Assembly (NCBI GenBank): GCA_964464925.1
Contig: CAYXLI010000009.1
Coordinates: 62,001-126,000, forward strand
DNA: 64,000 nt
Reading direction: 5' to 3'
Source of the DNA: CAYXLI01 sp964464925
GTDB lineage: Bacteria > Acidobacteriota > Terriglobia > Bryobacterales > Bryobacteraceae
Position numbers and translations under genes: made by a program. Under the pieces are notes generated by a model that was not told where the DNA came from, did no database searches, and saw only the letters and a list, made by a program, of their open reading frames with translations. Shown piece after piece: positions 42,397-51,110 of the stretch (the first letter of the stretch is position 1; every line of letters starts with the position of its first letter).

Positions 42397-45139
42397 AAAT
42401 AAATTCGTTGGAGGACAGAAGAATCCGGAAGAAACTTTCCCAGGCGGCAGGCTGCGAACGCTTCGCAGCCACGCTCTGGATGTAATCGTTGACGCTGCTG
42501 ACCTCGTCCTTGCTTGGCTTGCGGTTCAGCACGTGTACGTAGGCATCTTCGATCGTATGTATCTGCGACGCCAGCGTCTTCGCACACTCGGTAACAAAGT
42601 TGCTGTTCATCATGAACAGCGCCTGCGGAGCAACGTTGGTATTGGCGCGGCCTTCCCCGGTGGTTGTCGCATCGCCAAAATCGAACAGGTTCAGCAGCGT
42701 GGGAAGATTGCTGCGGCGCAGCGGCAAATACACGGTACGCCGCTTCTCCTTCTCGGGCTTGATACTCATGCGGCCTTCCGCATTTTCTCCATCGGTGCCG
42801 AATCCCTTTTGCAGCGTGCCGCCCATCGTGTAGTCAAGTGTGCCGTCGAGTGCGAGCATGCCGTCGCGTATCTCTTCTACGTCCAGCCGGCGCCGCGGGA
42901 ATCTCGACCATAGGCGGTTTGCCGCATCTTTCTCGGATTGCTCTTTTGTGATCTCGCTGCTCATCTGATAGGTGCTGGAGAGCATGATCTCGCGGTGAAG
43001 CTGCTTAACAGACCAGCCCTTCTCCATGAAGCGCTGCGCGAGGAAGTCGAGCAGTTCCGGATGCGTCGGGCGCTCGCCCATAAGTCCCCAATTACTCGGC
43101 GTGCGCATCAATCCTTCGCCGAAATGCCACTGCCAGACCCGGTTGACGAAGACGCGCGACGTGAGCGGGTGGTCCTTCCGCACAAGCCAATCGGCCAGTT
43201 CTATGCGGCCGCTGCCTTTTTCAATACTCGCCTGGTTTTCGCCCGCAAGAATCACCGGGAAACGGCGCGGGACGACCTCGCCGGGATTGTGCACGTCTCC
43301 GCGAATGAACAGATGCTGTTCGACGTACTGATCGTTTTCCGTGACCGCGTTGGCCATCTCGGGTTCCGGCGGTGACGACTTCTTCAGTTGGGCGTACTCG
43401 CCTTCCAGTTGTTTGTACTTGGCCCAAACGTCCGCAGGCCATATCTTCTGTCGCTCCTTCGCCTCAAGCGCAAACGGGCCGCTCACCACTTCAGAAAAGA
43501 AACGGCTTCTCGCCTCCTTGCTCCTCGGGCGGTCAGGAGGCGTCTTGCCATCTGCATTGGCCTTCGCGACTTTGACCTTCCATTTATCGAGCGCTTCTTC
43601 CCAAAGGCGTTGCCCTTTTTGGTATTCCGTAACGAAGCTCGCGATCACGGCCTGAAGGTTCTTTCGGTCGGCCTTGTACCACCCTGCCATGTGCGGACGG
43701 TTCTCGGCGTTTCCGGGCAGGTATTCGAGCCACTTCCGAAGAATAGCCGGATCCAACTGCAATTTCTCGGCGAGCTTCTCTTCCGATTCCCCTTCATGGC
43801 AGATGCGGAATGCGGCAGCCATATAATCCGCAAGTTTCGGCGCATAGCGTGCGAAGTAGACTTCCTGTTGCTCCTCCACCAGAATGTCCATCTCGCGTTT
43901 CTTCGAGGCGAGCTTTGTCTGATGCGCCTCGTAGGCATCGGCTACAGGCTTATCTACCAACGGTGCGAAATACATCTGAGATACGCCGCCATCGCCGATC
44001 TTCTTAAACCCTTTGGTATTTGCAAAGATCGCTGCGAGCGAGTAGTAATCTTTCTGCAAAATGGGATCGAACTTGTGATCGTGGCACCGCGCGCACCCGA
44101 CTGTCAGCCCCATAAAGGCGCGTGTCGTGACATCGATCTGCTCGTCGATAAAGTCGTACAGCATCTTCGGCTTATCCTGCTCGGCGATCAGTCTGGGACC
44201 CACCGAAAGAAATCCTGTTGCAATGATGCCGTCGCGATTGACCTTCCCGTCTTTAGCCGGCAGCAGATCCCCTGCAATCTGTTCGCGGACGAATTGGTCG
44301 TACGGTAGGTCCTTGTTGAACGCCTGAATCACGTAGTCGCGATAACGGTAGGCGTAGGGGTATCGATGATCTTCGTCGGCTCCGGTGGAATCCGCATAGC
44401 GGGCTACGTCGAGCCAATGGCGTCCCCAGCGCTCCCCGTAACGCGGGGATGCCAGCAGACGGTCTACCACCTTTGCGAACGCGCCGGGAGAACGGTCGTC
44501 GACGAAATCCAGAATTTCCTTCTCGGTAGGAGGTAGGCCCGTGAGGTCAAACGTTGCCCGCCGGATCAGCGCGATCTTGTCTGCGGGTTTGGCCGGCGTC
44601 AACCCCTTACTTTCCAGCTTGGAGAGGACGAACGCGTCGATCGGATCCTTAACCCATGCTTTATTCTGGACTTCCGGAACTTTTGGATTCTGGATCGCCT
44701 GGAAGGACCACCACTCCTTCTGTCGCTTGGTGAACTCCTTCTTCTTGGCGCCGGGAGCTGGAGCAGAGGAGATAACCGCACTTCCGCCCGGCATTGGCGC
44801 CCCCGCCTTCACCCACTCGGTAATATCAGCGATCTGCTGGTCTTTCAGTTTGCCGGTAGGCGGCATTTTGATGTTGGAATGATAGCTGATAACCTGCAGC
44901 AGCCGGCTCTCGTCCGGGTTCGTTTTGTTAAGGATGGCGCCGCTGTCGCCACCTTTTGCGATGCCTTCCGGCGTCCCTAGCACCAGGCCTCCACGCGGGC
45001 TCGCGCCACCATGACATCCCGAGCATTGGGTAGCGAAGATAGGGCGAACTTTGCTTTCAAAGAACTCAACACCTTGCGAGGAGGTTGACTGTGCCAACAG
45101 CGCAGGGGCGAACAGGAAGGGAACCAGGCGCCAGCTCAT
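42386..45139 (-). CDS. Cytochrome c-like DUF1549/DUF1553 exported protein (PSCyt1 type)
   Basis: Start at the ATG at 45139 (MSWRLVPFLFAPALLAQ) with GGGAG 5-6 bases upstream; 917 residues. After the signal peptide comes a c-type haem site, ATQCSGCHGG (CxxCH), with KMPPTGKL supplying the axial Met region (PSCyt1/DUF-type). About 130-340 is DUF1549 (DPIDAFVLSKLESKGLTPA ... RYGERWGRHWLDVARYADS), and the last 250 residues are DUF1553 (DHPLTSRVFVNRVWQWHFGE). The protein is expected in the periplasm. It is paired with DUF1501 downstream. A promoter with TTGCGT and TATGAT precedes it. Confidence 0.93.
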   Translation of the reverse strand: MSWRLVPFLFAPALLAQSTSSQGVEFFESKVRPIFATQCSGCHGGASPRGGLVLGTPEGIAKGGDSGAILNKTNPDESRLLQVISYHSNIKMPPTGKLKDQQIADITEWVKAGAPMPGGSAVISSAPAPGAKKKEFTKRQKEWWSFQAIQNPKVPEVQNKAWVKDPIDAFVLSKLESKGLTPAKPADKIALIRRATFDLTGLPPTEKEILDFVDDRSPGAFAKVVDRLLASPRYGERWGRHWLDVARYADSTGADEDHRYPYAYRYRDYVIQAFNKDLPYDQFVREQIAGDLLPAKDGKVNRDGIIATGFLSVGPRLIAEQDKPKMLYDFIDEQIDVTTRAFMGLTVGCARCHDHKFDPILQKDYYSLAAIFANTKGFKKIGDGGVSQMYFAPLVDKPVADAYEAHQTKLASKKREMDILVEEQQEVYFARYAPKLADYMAAAFRICHEGESEEKLAEKLQLDPAILRKWLEYLPGNAENRPHMAGWYKADRKNLQAVIASFVTEYQKGQRLWEEALDKWKVKVAKANADGKTPPDRPRSKEARSRFFSEVVSGPFALEAKERQKIWPADVWAKYKQLEGEYAQLKKSSPPEPEMANAVTENDQYVEQHLFIRGDVHNPGEVVPRRFPVILAGENQASIEKGSGRIELADWLVRKDHPLTSRVFVNRVWQWHFGEGLMRTPSNWGLMGERPTHPELLDFLAQRFMEKGWSVKQLHREIMLSSTYQMSSEITKEQSEKDAANRLWSRFPRRRLDVEEIRDGMLALDGTLDYTMGGTLQKGFGTDGENAEGRMSIKPEKEKRRTVYLPLRRSNLPTLLNLFDFGDATTTGEGRANTNVAPQALFMMNSNFVTECAKTLASQIHTIEDAYVHVLNRKPSKDEVSSVNDYIQSVAAKRSQPAAWESFFRILLSSNEFIYVD

Positions 45140-45178
45140 GGTTCTCCCTATCATAGATACCGGTGCCCGCCCACGCAA
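45140..45178 (-). promoter_or_regulatory. Putative promoter of the DUF1553-DUF1501-esterase operon
   Basis: On the minus strand TTGCGT (45178-45173), a 17-base spacer and TATGAT (45155-45150) precede the ATG at 45139 by only 10 bases after the -10. The 19 bases at 45158-45140 recur with one change upstream of the gene starting at 57420. Confidence 0.45.
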
Positions 45179-45288
45179 CCGCTCGGAGCAATAATGTTAA
45201 TCAGATTACTGAATATCGCTATGGAAATGCCTTAGGCGCGTTTCAATCTATTGCGGCGGATAGGTATTAGCCCGATAATTTAACTTCA

Positions 45289-47505
45289 GTGCAGCCTGAC
45301 CCCGGATCGTCACCCTCATTCACGAGGAAACTACTGCGATCGCTGTCCACGCCTCGTATGGCCGTGGCGGCGCTGTTCGCATTCACCGTGGCGTTCATGC
45401 TGCTGCTGGCCGGCGACGGTATGGAGATCCTCTACACCGTTCGCGCGTACACCTCCGCGGAAGGCACTTGGTCCAAGGCACAGAAAAGCGCTGTCTATTT
45501 CCTGAACCGGTATGCGCGCTCCCGGAAGGAGGCAGACTACCAAAGCTATCAAAATGCGCTTGCCGTGCCAGATTCCCTTCGCGAAGCGCGTATCGAGTTG
45601 GATAAGCCCCGGCCCAACATGGTGAAAGTTCGTGCTTCTCTGGTTCGCGCAGGCACTCAGCCTCGCGACGTCGATGGCATGATCAACCTTTATAGGCGCT
45701 TCCGCACAATCAGCTACACAGAGGGCGCGATGAAGGCGTGGACAGACGCCGATAAACTGCTGCTCCAAATGCGGGAGAAGGGCGAAATGGTCCATCATGC
45801 CGTCGTCTCCGGAGCTTCGGCGGAAGCCGTCGACGCAATTCTAGCCGATATCGACACGCTGCAGACGCGGGTACCCGAATTTGAAGATAGTTTCAATCGG
45901 CGGGTTGGGGATGGCGCGCTCTGGGCAAAGGACATCGTGAAATGGGTGATCGCCGTAAGCGCGGTTCTGCTGCTTACGCTGGGAATTCTAACCACTTGGC
46001 GCCTGCTTTCGGAAGCCTCGGAGGCGAATGAGAAATACCGCAACTTAATCAACACCGCGAACGACGCCATCATCATCTCGAATCGGGATACGGGCAGGAT
46101 TCTCGAAGTGAATCTCAAAGCGGAGCAGTTGCTCAATATCCCGGTAAATCGATTACGTGAGATGGCGTTCACGGATCTGTTAGTGTCCGGTGCTGGCTGG
46201 CCTGAAAACACCGGCAATCAGGAAATTTCGGTTCGTCACGCGGACGGCCATGAAGTACAAGTGGAAGCCAGCGTGAACCTGACGAAAGTGGACGGTCGCG
46301 TGGTGGTACAGAGCATCCTGCGCGATATGAGTGACCGCAAACGGCTGGAAGCCCAGCTACGGCAGGCAGCGAAAATGGACGCGGTTGGACGGCTTGCGGG
46401 CGGTATCGCGCACGACTTCAATAATTTGCTGACGGTCATCTCCGGTTATGGAGAGTTGGCTCAGGCCCAGCTCGCTCCTGAGGATCCCCTAAACGCCAGC
46501 ATCGAACAGATTCTCAAGGCCGCCGAGCGTGCGTCCAGTCTGACGCAGAAACTGCTCGCGTTCAGCCGCCACCATCCGATGAAAGCCGAAGTGCTGGATC
46601 TTAATGAGGTGGTCACCGGCGTTGAGATGATGTTGCGCCGGCTCATTGGTGAAAATATCGAGTTTGCTTTCTTACCCGAATCGAAGCTGAACTGCGTCAA
46701 AGCGGATCTGCGCCAGATTGAGCAAGTGATCGTGAATCTGGCCGTAAATGCGCGGGACGCGATGCCGAACGGCGGAAAACTCACGGTACGGACCCGGAAT
46801 CTGAAGATCACGGAAAGGCAGGCCGCCGCGCATCCGTTTTTGAAGGCAGGCAGTTACGTTTCGCTCGCACTCAGAGACACGGGCTTCGGGATGGATGACA
46901 AGGTCAAGGCCTGTATCTTCGAGCCGTTCTTCACGACGAAAGAAACGGGCAAGGGAACGGGCCTGGGCCTCGCGATGGTCTACGGTACCGTCAAGCAGAG
47001 TGGTGGGTTTGTTTTGGTGAATAGCGAACTCGGCAAGGGAACTGAGTTCGACATCCTGCTGCCGGTTGTGGATGGCCGGCCTACCAGCAAGACAGCTCAG
47101 GGCATCGAAACGGCGTCAGGAACAGAAACGGTGCTCGTCGTGGAAGACCAGGAGGATTTGCGCGCGCTGTTAATCACCGTTCTGCAGAAGAACGGCTACC
47201 GCGTGCTCGATGCCATGGACGGCGCCTCCGCTTTATCGAAGTTCCAGGAATGCCATAACCAGATCGCGCTCGTAATCACCGACGTTGTTATGCCCGGGAT
47301 GGGAGGATTGGATCTCGGCACGCATTTGCGAAAACAGGTTCCTGGGTTGAAGGTCCTCTACATGTCCGGGTATACCGACAGCCTGATGGCGAGGCAGGGT
47401 CCGCTCTCGAACGACACGCCATTCCTGCAGAAACCGTTTACACCTGATGTGCTGGCGCGCAAAGTCCGCGACGTGCTGGATGGCACTACCGTGCGTGGCG
47501 CGTAA
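45289..47505 (+). CDS. Hybrid sensor histidine kinase (periplasmic sensor, PAS, HisKA, HATPase, REC)
   Basis: GTG start, 738 residues; no clear Shine-Dalgarno, and an ATG at 45358 inside the first helix is too late. Order: transmembrane helix about 20-42, periplasmic helical sensor to about 220, second helix about 222-243 (WVIAVSAVLLLTLGILTTWR), PAS about 255-355 (YRNLINTANDAIIISNRDTG), HisKA with the phospho-acceptor H375 in GGIAHDFNNLLTVIS, HATPase with NLAVNARDAMPNGG, DTGFGM and GKGTGLGLAM, and a C-terminal receiver with D665 in ITDVVMPGM and the conserved Lys in LQKPFTP. It is a membrane sensor of unknown stimulus. An orphan response regulator lies 700 bases away. Confidence 0.93.
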   Translation: MQPDPGSSPSFTRKLLRSLSTPRMAVAALFAFTVAFMLLLAGDGMEILYTVRAYTSAEGTWSKAQKSAVYFLNRYARSRKEADYQSYQNALAVPDSLREARIELDKPRPNMVKVRASLVRAGTQPRDVDGMINLYRRFRTISYTEGAMKAWTDADKLLLQMREKGEMVHHAVVSGASAEAVDAILADIDTLQTRVPEFEDSFNRRVGDGALWAKDIVKWVIAVSAVLLLTLGILTTWRLLSEASEANEKYRNLINTANDAIIISNRDTGRILEVNLKAEQLLNIPVNRLREMAFTDLLVSGAGWPENTGNQEISVRHADGHEVQVEASVNLTKVDGRVVVQSILRDMSDRKRLEAQLRQAAKMDAVGRLAGGIAHDFNNLLTVISGYGELAQAQLAPEDPLNASIEQILKAAERASSLTQKLLAFSRHHPMKAEVLDLNEVVTGVEMMLRRLIGENIEFAFLPESKLNCVKADLRQIEQVIVNLAVNARDAMPNGGKLTVRTRNLKITERQAAAHPFLKAGSYVSLALRDTGFGMDDKVKACIFEPFFTTKETGKGTGLGLAMVYGTVKQSGGFVLVNSELGKGTEFDILLPVVDGRPTSKTAQGIETASGTETVLVVEDQEDLRALLITVLQKNGYRVLDAMDGASALSKFQECHNQIALVITDVVMPGMGGLDLGTHLRKQVPGLKVLYMSGYTDSLMARQGPLSNDTPFLQKPFTPDVLARKVRDVLDGTTVRGA

Positions 47506-47508
47506 AGC

Positions 47509-47868
47509 TTAGGAATGTTGCGGCGGCGATGTAGCTTCTATGGCGGCCAGTGCTTCCAGGATGCGATAGCGGTGGCGGGCTCCCTTGGGCACGAGCCACG
47601 AATCGCCGGCTCGCAGATCGATCGTCTCTCCATTCACTTCTAATTGGGCCGATCCGCGAATCATATAGCCTACGCTCTCGTATTCGCGCACAGACTCCGG
47701 CTTTTCTTCCCCAGGTTGCTCTTCCCAGAGGCGCATGCCTACGCTGATTCCAAAGGCCAGATGTTTTTCTCCGGCGCGTCCGCTCGCAGGTTGCTCAGCG
47801 CTTACCTTCAAACCTTTACGGTCGGTCATACGAAGTAGACGCGTCCCGCGAAACTTTTCAACGTCCAT
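47509..47868 (-). CDS. Small cupin-domain protein
   Basis: I start at the ATG at 47868 (MDVEKFRGTRLLRMTDRKGL) with GAGAGG about 6 bases upstream; a longer frame from 47910 exists. 119 residues. The cupin barrel has GISVGMRLWEEQPGEEKPES followed by VREYESVGYMIRGSAQLEVN and DLRAGDSWLVPKGARHRYRI, a compact single-domain cupin with the second-motif His retained but the first-motif His residues largely missing. No leader peptide; cytoplasmic. It may bind a small molecule. It ends 4 bases from the convergent kinase gene. Confidence 0.8.
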   Translation of the reverse strand: MDVEKFRGTRLLRMTDRKGLKVSAEQPASGRAGEKHLAFGISVGMRLWEEQPGEEKPESVREYESVGYMIRGSAQLEVNGETIDLRAGDSWLVPKGARHRYRILEALAAIEATSPPQHS

Positions 47869-47895
47869 GCAGTCCTCTCGGACGGGAGGTGAATT

Positions 47896-48171
47896 ATGCC
47901 CATGGATCATGAGAAGACAGAGGACATGGTGGAAACTCCGGAAACGCGCCGGAAGGCTGCCCGAAACCTGGAAGCCGCGGCGAACTCAGATAATTCGCTG
48001 GAAGGGTACGCCGCCGTGAACAATGTTGACGAAGATGAAAAGGCGGAAATTGCACGCCTTGCCCAAAAATTCGCTAGTCAGCAGGGCAAGGAGCAAGGGC
48101 CGGATGACGAGGATTGGTCCCGCGCCGAATCCGAGGTCCGGCGGCGCCGCCTTGGCATTAACGGACTCTAG
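47896..48171 (+). CDS. Small DUF2934-like protein
   Basis: A 91-residue hydrophilic, strongly charged protein with GGGAGG 7-8 bases before the ATG. Residues 50-80 (EIARLAQKFASQQGKEQGPD followed by DEDWSRAESE) match the DUF2934 pattern of a helix, a Gly-containing turn and a D-W-x-x-A-E end. The first half is a Glu/Ala/Asn-rich tail without structure. DUF2934 proteins are frequent, small and uncharacterised in acidobacteria and proteobacteria, often near stress genes; a stress-type gene lies 650 bases away. Divergent from the cupin gene. Function unknown. Confidence 0.75.
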   Translation: MPMDHEKTEDMVETPETRRKAARNLEAAANSDNSLEGYAAVNNVDEDEKAEIARLAQKFASQQGKEQGPDDEDWSRAESEVRRRRLGINGL

Positions 48172-48173
48172 GT

Positions 48174-48656
48174 TTACCGCAGAAGGTCGAGATTGCTGCG
48201 GGCCCAAACTTCCGAGTCGATCGGACCCGGCAGAGTGGCCCGCTTCATCCAAAACTTCTGGATGTTGGCGCAGATCCGCTGGAACTCGTCGAAGTTCTCT
48301 GGCTTACGGATGTAACAGGCAGCCTGCAAGTCATAGGATCGGCGGATGTCCTCTGGAGATCGTGACGTTGATAGGACGATGACCGGGATGGTTCGCAGAA
48401 AAGGATCGGCCTTCACGATTTCGAGAACTTCATGCCCCGACATGCGCGGTAAGTTCAGATCGAGAAGGATCATGTCAGGCCGGGGGGCCCGGGAAAACTC
48501 TCCGACACGGTGAAGAAATCGTAGCGCCAGCACCCCGTCAGCCGCCACGTGGAGATTGTAAAGTGTGCCGTTCTCCCCGCAAGCTTCCTTGAATAACCTG
48601 ACGTCCGCGGGATTGTCCTCGACCAAGAGGAGTTCTACTTTCCTTGCTTGTAGCAC
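48174..48656 (-). CDS. Single-domain response regulator (Rcp1/CheY-like)
   Basis: A 160-residue stand-alone receiver. VELLLVEDNPADVRLFKEAC carries the acidic pocket, D66 in MILLDLNLPRMSG is the phospho-acceptor, LSTS supplies the Thr/Ser switch and YIRKPENF the conserved Lys. The DNPADVRL and LRFLHRVGEF features are typical of the phytochrome-associated Rcp1-like group. There is no output domain, so it works by protein contact or as a phosphate relay. Its kinase is unknown; the hybrid kinase nearby is a candidate. It converges on the DUF2934-like gene with a 2-base gap. Confidence 0.92.
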   Translation of the reverse strand: MLQARKVELLLVEDNPADVRLFKEACGENGTLYNLHVAADGVLALRFLHRVGEFSRAPRPDMILLDLNLPRMSGHEVLEIVKADPFLRTIPVIVLSTSRSPEDIRRSYDLQAACYIRKPENFDEFQRICANIQKFWMKRATLPGPIDSEVWARSNLDLLR

Positions 48657-48696
48657 TAGTTGCTTCCATTCTCTCCGAAATTTGTTGGACGCGGCA

Positions 48697-48753
48697 GGTG
48701 AAATTCACCGATCCACGATAATTTCAACTCGAGCTGGATATGTCACCGTGACA
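48697..48753. repeat. Two perfect short inverted repeats upstream of the stress-type gene
   Basis: GGTGAAATTCACC (48697-48709, arms GGTGAA/TTCACC) and TGTCACCGTGACA (48741-48753, arms TGTCAC/GTGACA) lie in the 147-base region between the response regulator start and the gene at 48804. They may be operators; no regulator was identified. Confidence 0.4.
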
Positions 48754-48803
48754 AACGAATCCGCCTCTACTGGGTCTAATCGTCACATATCGGGGAGAAC
48801 TAC

Positions 48804-49427
48804 ATGGCCTACACCGTAGTAGGGCTATTCGACTCGCTTGGACAAGCCGCCTCGGTAGTTGATGATCTTCTTCAAAGCGGGGTAGAACGCGACCAGATTA
48901 GCCTTATCAGCGCCCGCCCAACAGGTGGCGCTATGGGACAGCTCTCAAATGGAAGCCTGCCAGCCAGTACTGCCGCAGGTGCACTCGTCGGCGGTTTAGG
49001 CGGTCTTCTGATGGGACTGGGAGCCCTCGCTATTCCCGGTATCGGTCCGATTCTTGCCGCCGGGCCTCTCGCTGCCACCATTCTGGGCGCCGGCGTGGGG
49101 GCAACGGGAGGGGCTTTGCTTGGCGCCTTACAGGATATCGGCGTTCCCGAAATCGAGGCCGGCTTCTACGCGGAAAGCATCCGGCGCGGAGCAACACTGA
49201 TGAGTGTGACCGCCGACGACACGCTTGCCGATGCGATTGCCGAGATCATGGATCGTCACGGCGCATCGGATATCGGTGAAAAGCGGGTCGCACTCGCAAG
49301 GGAAGGTTGGCGCGAATACGACGATTCAGCCGGTCCCTACGCGGGCCCCATGAATCTTGGCTCTATAGGCGCCATCGTGCGCGCGCCTGGCACACGCCAC
49401 CAGCGTATCCGTCGCTATCGTAAATAG
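48804..49427 (+). CDS. General-stress-type protein (YflT/GsiB-region DUF1269-like) with glycine-rich hydrophobic centre
   Basis: A 207-residue protein; GGGGAGA precedes the ATG. The N-terminal part (MAYTVVGLFDSLGQAASVVD followed by DLLQSGVERDQISLIS) is a small alpha/beta domain seen in YflT-like general stress proteins. Residues 50-115 are hydrophobic and Gly/Ala-rich (GALVGGLGGLLMGLGALAIP), likely inserting in a membrane like DUF1269 or Gly-zipper proteins. A second alpha/beta unit follows (FYAESIRRGATLMSVTADDT), and the tail is Arg-rich. It probably protects the envelope under stress; that is inference. Two inverted repeats precede it. Confidence 0.75.
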   Translation: MAYTVVGLFDSLGQAASVVDDLLQSGVERDQISLISARPTGGAMGQLSNGSLPASTAAGALVGGLGGLLMGLGALAIPGIGPILAAGPLAATILGAGVGATGGALLGALQDIGVPEIEAGFYAESIRRGATLMSVTADDTLADAIAEIMDRHGASDIGEKRVALAREGWREYDDSAGPYAGPMNLGSIGAIVRAPGTRHQRIRRYRK

Positions 49428-49460
49428 CTGCAGAGGTTCGTGCTACCGTGAGTACGAACC

Positions 49461-50153
49461 ATGCATCACCTGCGGATTGAGACCTGGGCGCAGCGGCGGG
49501 GCTGGCTGCATGGCCGGGATGCGCGCGCAAAGCTGGTGCTCGCGCTCGCTCTGCTGGTCGCCGTGGCGACTACTCCGGCAAACTCCGGAGCGGTTATGTC
49601 GGGATACCTGTTGCTGCTTGCCGCATGCGTTCTCACTTCCGGGTTGCCGCTTCCCGCTGTATTCGCGCGCGCCGCGCTGATTTTGCCTTTTTCTCTTACC
49701 TTCGCTGCGGTGAGTTGGGCCACCGGGGATTTTGCTCGTGCCATTTCCCTCGTCGTCAAGAGCTATCTCTCCGGCCTGACCGTGTTATTGATCACCGCCA
49801 CCACTCCTCTGCCCGCTCAGTTGAAGGCGGTTGAGCGGCTTGGTGCACCGCGCACGATCGTGCTGACTGTACAATTTTTGTACCGGTATTTGTTTGTACT
49901 CGTGGAGCAGGCCCAGTCCGTGTGGTTGGCTGGGCAATGCCGCGGAGGTGTTACCCGAATTGCGGGAGCCGGTATGCTGTCCTCGCTGTTTCAGAGATCG
50001 TATGAGCGTGCCAGCGGCATTCAGCAGGCAATGCTCGCCCGTGGCTTCGATGGTTCCTGGCCCGTGCTGTATGTACAGGAGTTTCGTCCGGCCGACTCCT
50101 GGTTTCTGATTGCCGGGATAGTCGTGATTGCGAGCCTGTGGCTAGTCCGCTAA
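49461..50153 (+). CDS. ECF transporter T component (CbiQ/EcfT-like)
   Basis: A 230-residue membrane protein with five or six hydrophobic segments. The N-terminal region HGRDARAKLVLALALLVAVA resembles the PxxK-type start of CbiQ/EcfT, and the second cytoplasmic loop carries the coupling region YERASGIQQAMLARGFDGSW, which holds the A-R-G signature used to dock the ATPases. It overlaps the ATPase gene downstream by 16 bases. Such T components join ATPases to a substrate-binding S component; with CbiO-type ATPase it often imports cobalt or nickel. No S component is in the window. Confidence 0.88.
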   Translation: MHHLRIETWAQRRGWLHGRDARAKLVLALALLVAVATTPANSGAVMSGYLLLLAACVLTSGLPLPAVFARAALILPFSLTFAAVSWATGDFARAISLVVKSYLSGLTVLLITATTPLPAQLKAVERLGAPRTIVLTVQFLYRYLFVLVEQAQSVWLAGQCRGGVTRIAGAGMLSSLFQRSYERASGIQQAMLARGFDGSWPVLYVQEFRPADSWFLIAGIVVIASLWLVR

Positions 50154-50830
50154 TTGAAGTCTCTAATCTGAGTTATACGTATGACGACGGTACTGTCGCC
50201 CTGCAGCAGGTGGACTTCCGTCTTCTGCCGGGCGAAACGGTGGTTCTCCTCGGCGCAAACGGTTCCGGCAAAACTACTTTCGTGTTGCACCTCAACGGTC
50301 TTTTTCAGAGCGACCGTGTCCGCGTCGGCGGAGAACCTGTCTCGCGATCTCGTCTGAGGGAGATTCGGCGCAAAATCGGTGTGGTTTTCCAGGATTCCGA
50401 CGAGCAGTTGTTCATGCCCACTGTTCTCGAAGACGTTGCCTTCGGTCCTCTCAATATGGGATTACCGGCGGTCGAGGCGCTCTCGCTCGCACGCAACGCG
50501 CTGGAGCGAACCGGAATGGCAAGCGCATCGCACAAGGCGCCCTATCACCTCAGTGCCGGAGAGAAGCGGCGGGTCGCCATTGCAGGGGTACTCGCGATGT
50601 CGCCGGAGGTTCTGGTTTTCGATGAACCGACGACCTTTCTCGATCCACCGGGCCAGCGACACTTGGTCCAATTACTCCGGGACCTCCAGCAAGCGAAAAT
50701 CCTTGTTACTCACGACATCGCCTTCGCCCGTGCCCTCGCCACCCGGGCAGTCTTCTTCGAGTCGGGCCGGATTATCGCCGAAGGTTCGGTGGATGAATTG
50801 GTGGGGCGCTTCAGTTGGACACCCGCCTAA
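50138..50830 (+). CDS. ECF/CbiO-type ABC transporter ATPase
   Basis: GTG start inside the T-component gene; 230 residues. Walker A is LLGANGSGKTTF, the Q-loop is VFQDSDEQLFM (the DEQ type of CbiO/EcfA), the signature is LSAGEKRRVAIAGVLAM, Walker B is VLVFDEPTTFLD and the switch His is in LVTHDIAFA. All motifs are complete, so it should hydrolyse ATP and drive uptake through the T component. A single ATPase gene means a homodimer, as in CbiMNQO/NikMNQO systems. The substrate is unknown because the S component is missing here. Confidence 0.93.
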   Translation: MASPLIEVSNLSYTYDDGTVALQQVDFRLLPGETVVLLGANGSGKTTFVLHLNGLFQSDRVRVGGEPVSRSRLREIRRKIGVVFQDSDEQLFMPTVLEDVAFGPLNMGLPAVEALSLARNALERTGMASASHKAPYHLSAGEKRRVAIAGVLAMSPEVLVFDEPTTFLDPPGQRHLVQLLRDLQQAKILVTHDIAFARALATRAVFFESGRIIAEGSVDELVGRFSWTPA

Positions 50831-51090
50831 GTTGCTGCCGCCGTTTTGCGGAATTTCGCCCAGCGCTTCTTCTGCGCGGCTGCAATACGCTTACGTGCCT
50901 CGGGACTTAAATCCCGCTTCGTCGGCTTGACGTCACTGTGAACCCGCTCGGCAACCTGCTTGGTACTGCCCCGAAGAAGAGAACGAACGTTGCGGATCTG
51001 GTCCTCAATTTGGCGCTTCTTATTCTCCAACCCCTCCAATGCCGCTTCCAGCAGCAACGGATCTGCATCGATACGATGAACTTTTTGCAC
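50827..51090 (-). CDS. Small basic protein with SPEARKRIAAAQKKRWAK tail, possibly nucleic-acid binding
   Basis: GTG start at 51090 with GGAGGG 4 bases upstream; 87 residues. Residues 10-45 form a helical, probably coiled-coil segment (LLLEAALEGLENKKRQIEDQ). The C-terminal half is basic, and SPEARKRIAAAQKKRWAKFR is a motif I know from many small acidobacterial proteins, likely DNA-binding. It follows dtd on the same strand after 20 bases and may be cotranscribed. Function unknown; the overall look is of a nucleoid- or RNA-associated protein. Confidence 0.75.
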   Translation of the reverse strand: MQKVHRIDADPLLLEAALEGLENKKRQIEDQIRNVRSLLRGSTKQVAERVHSDVKPTKRDLSPEARKRIAAAQKKRWAKFRKTAAAT

Positions 51091-51110
51091 GAGACCCTCC
51101 AGATGGTGGA

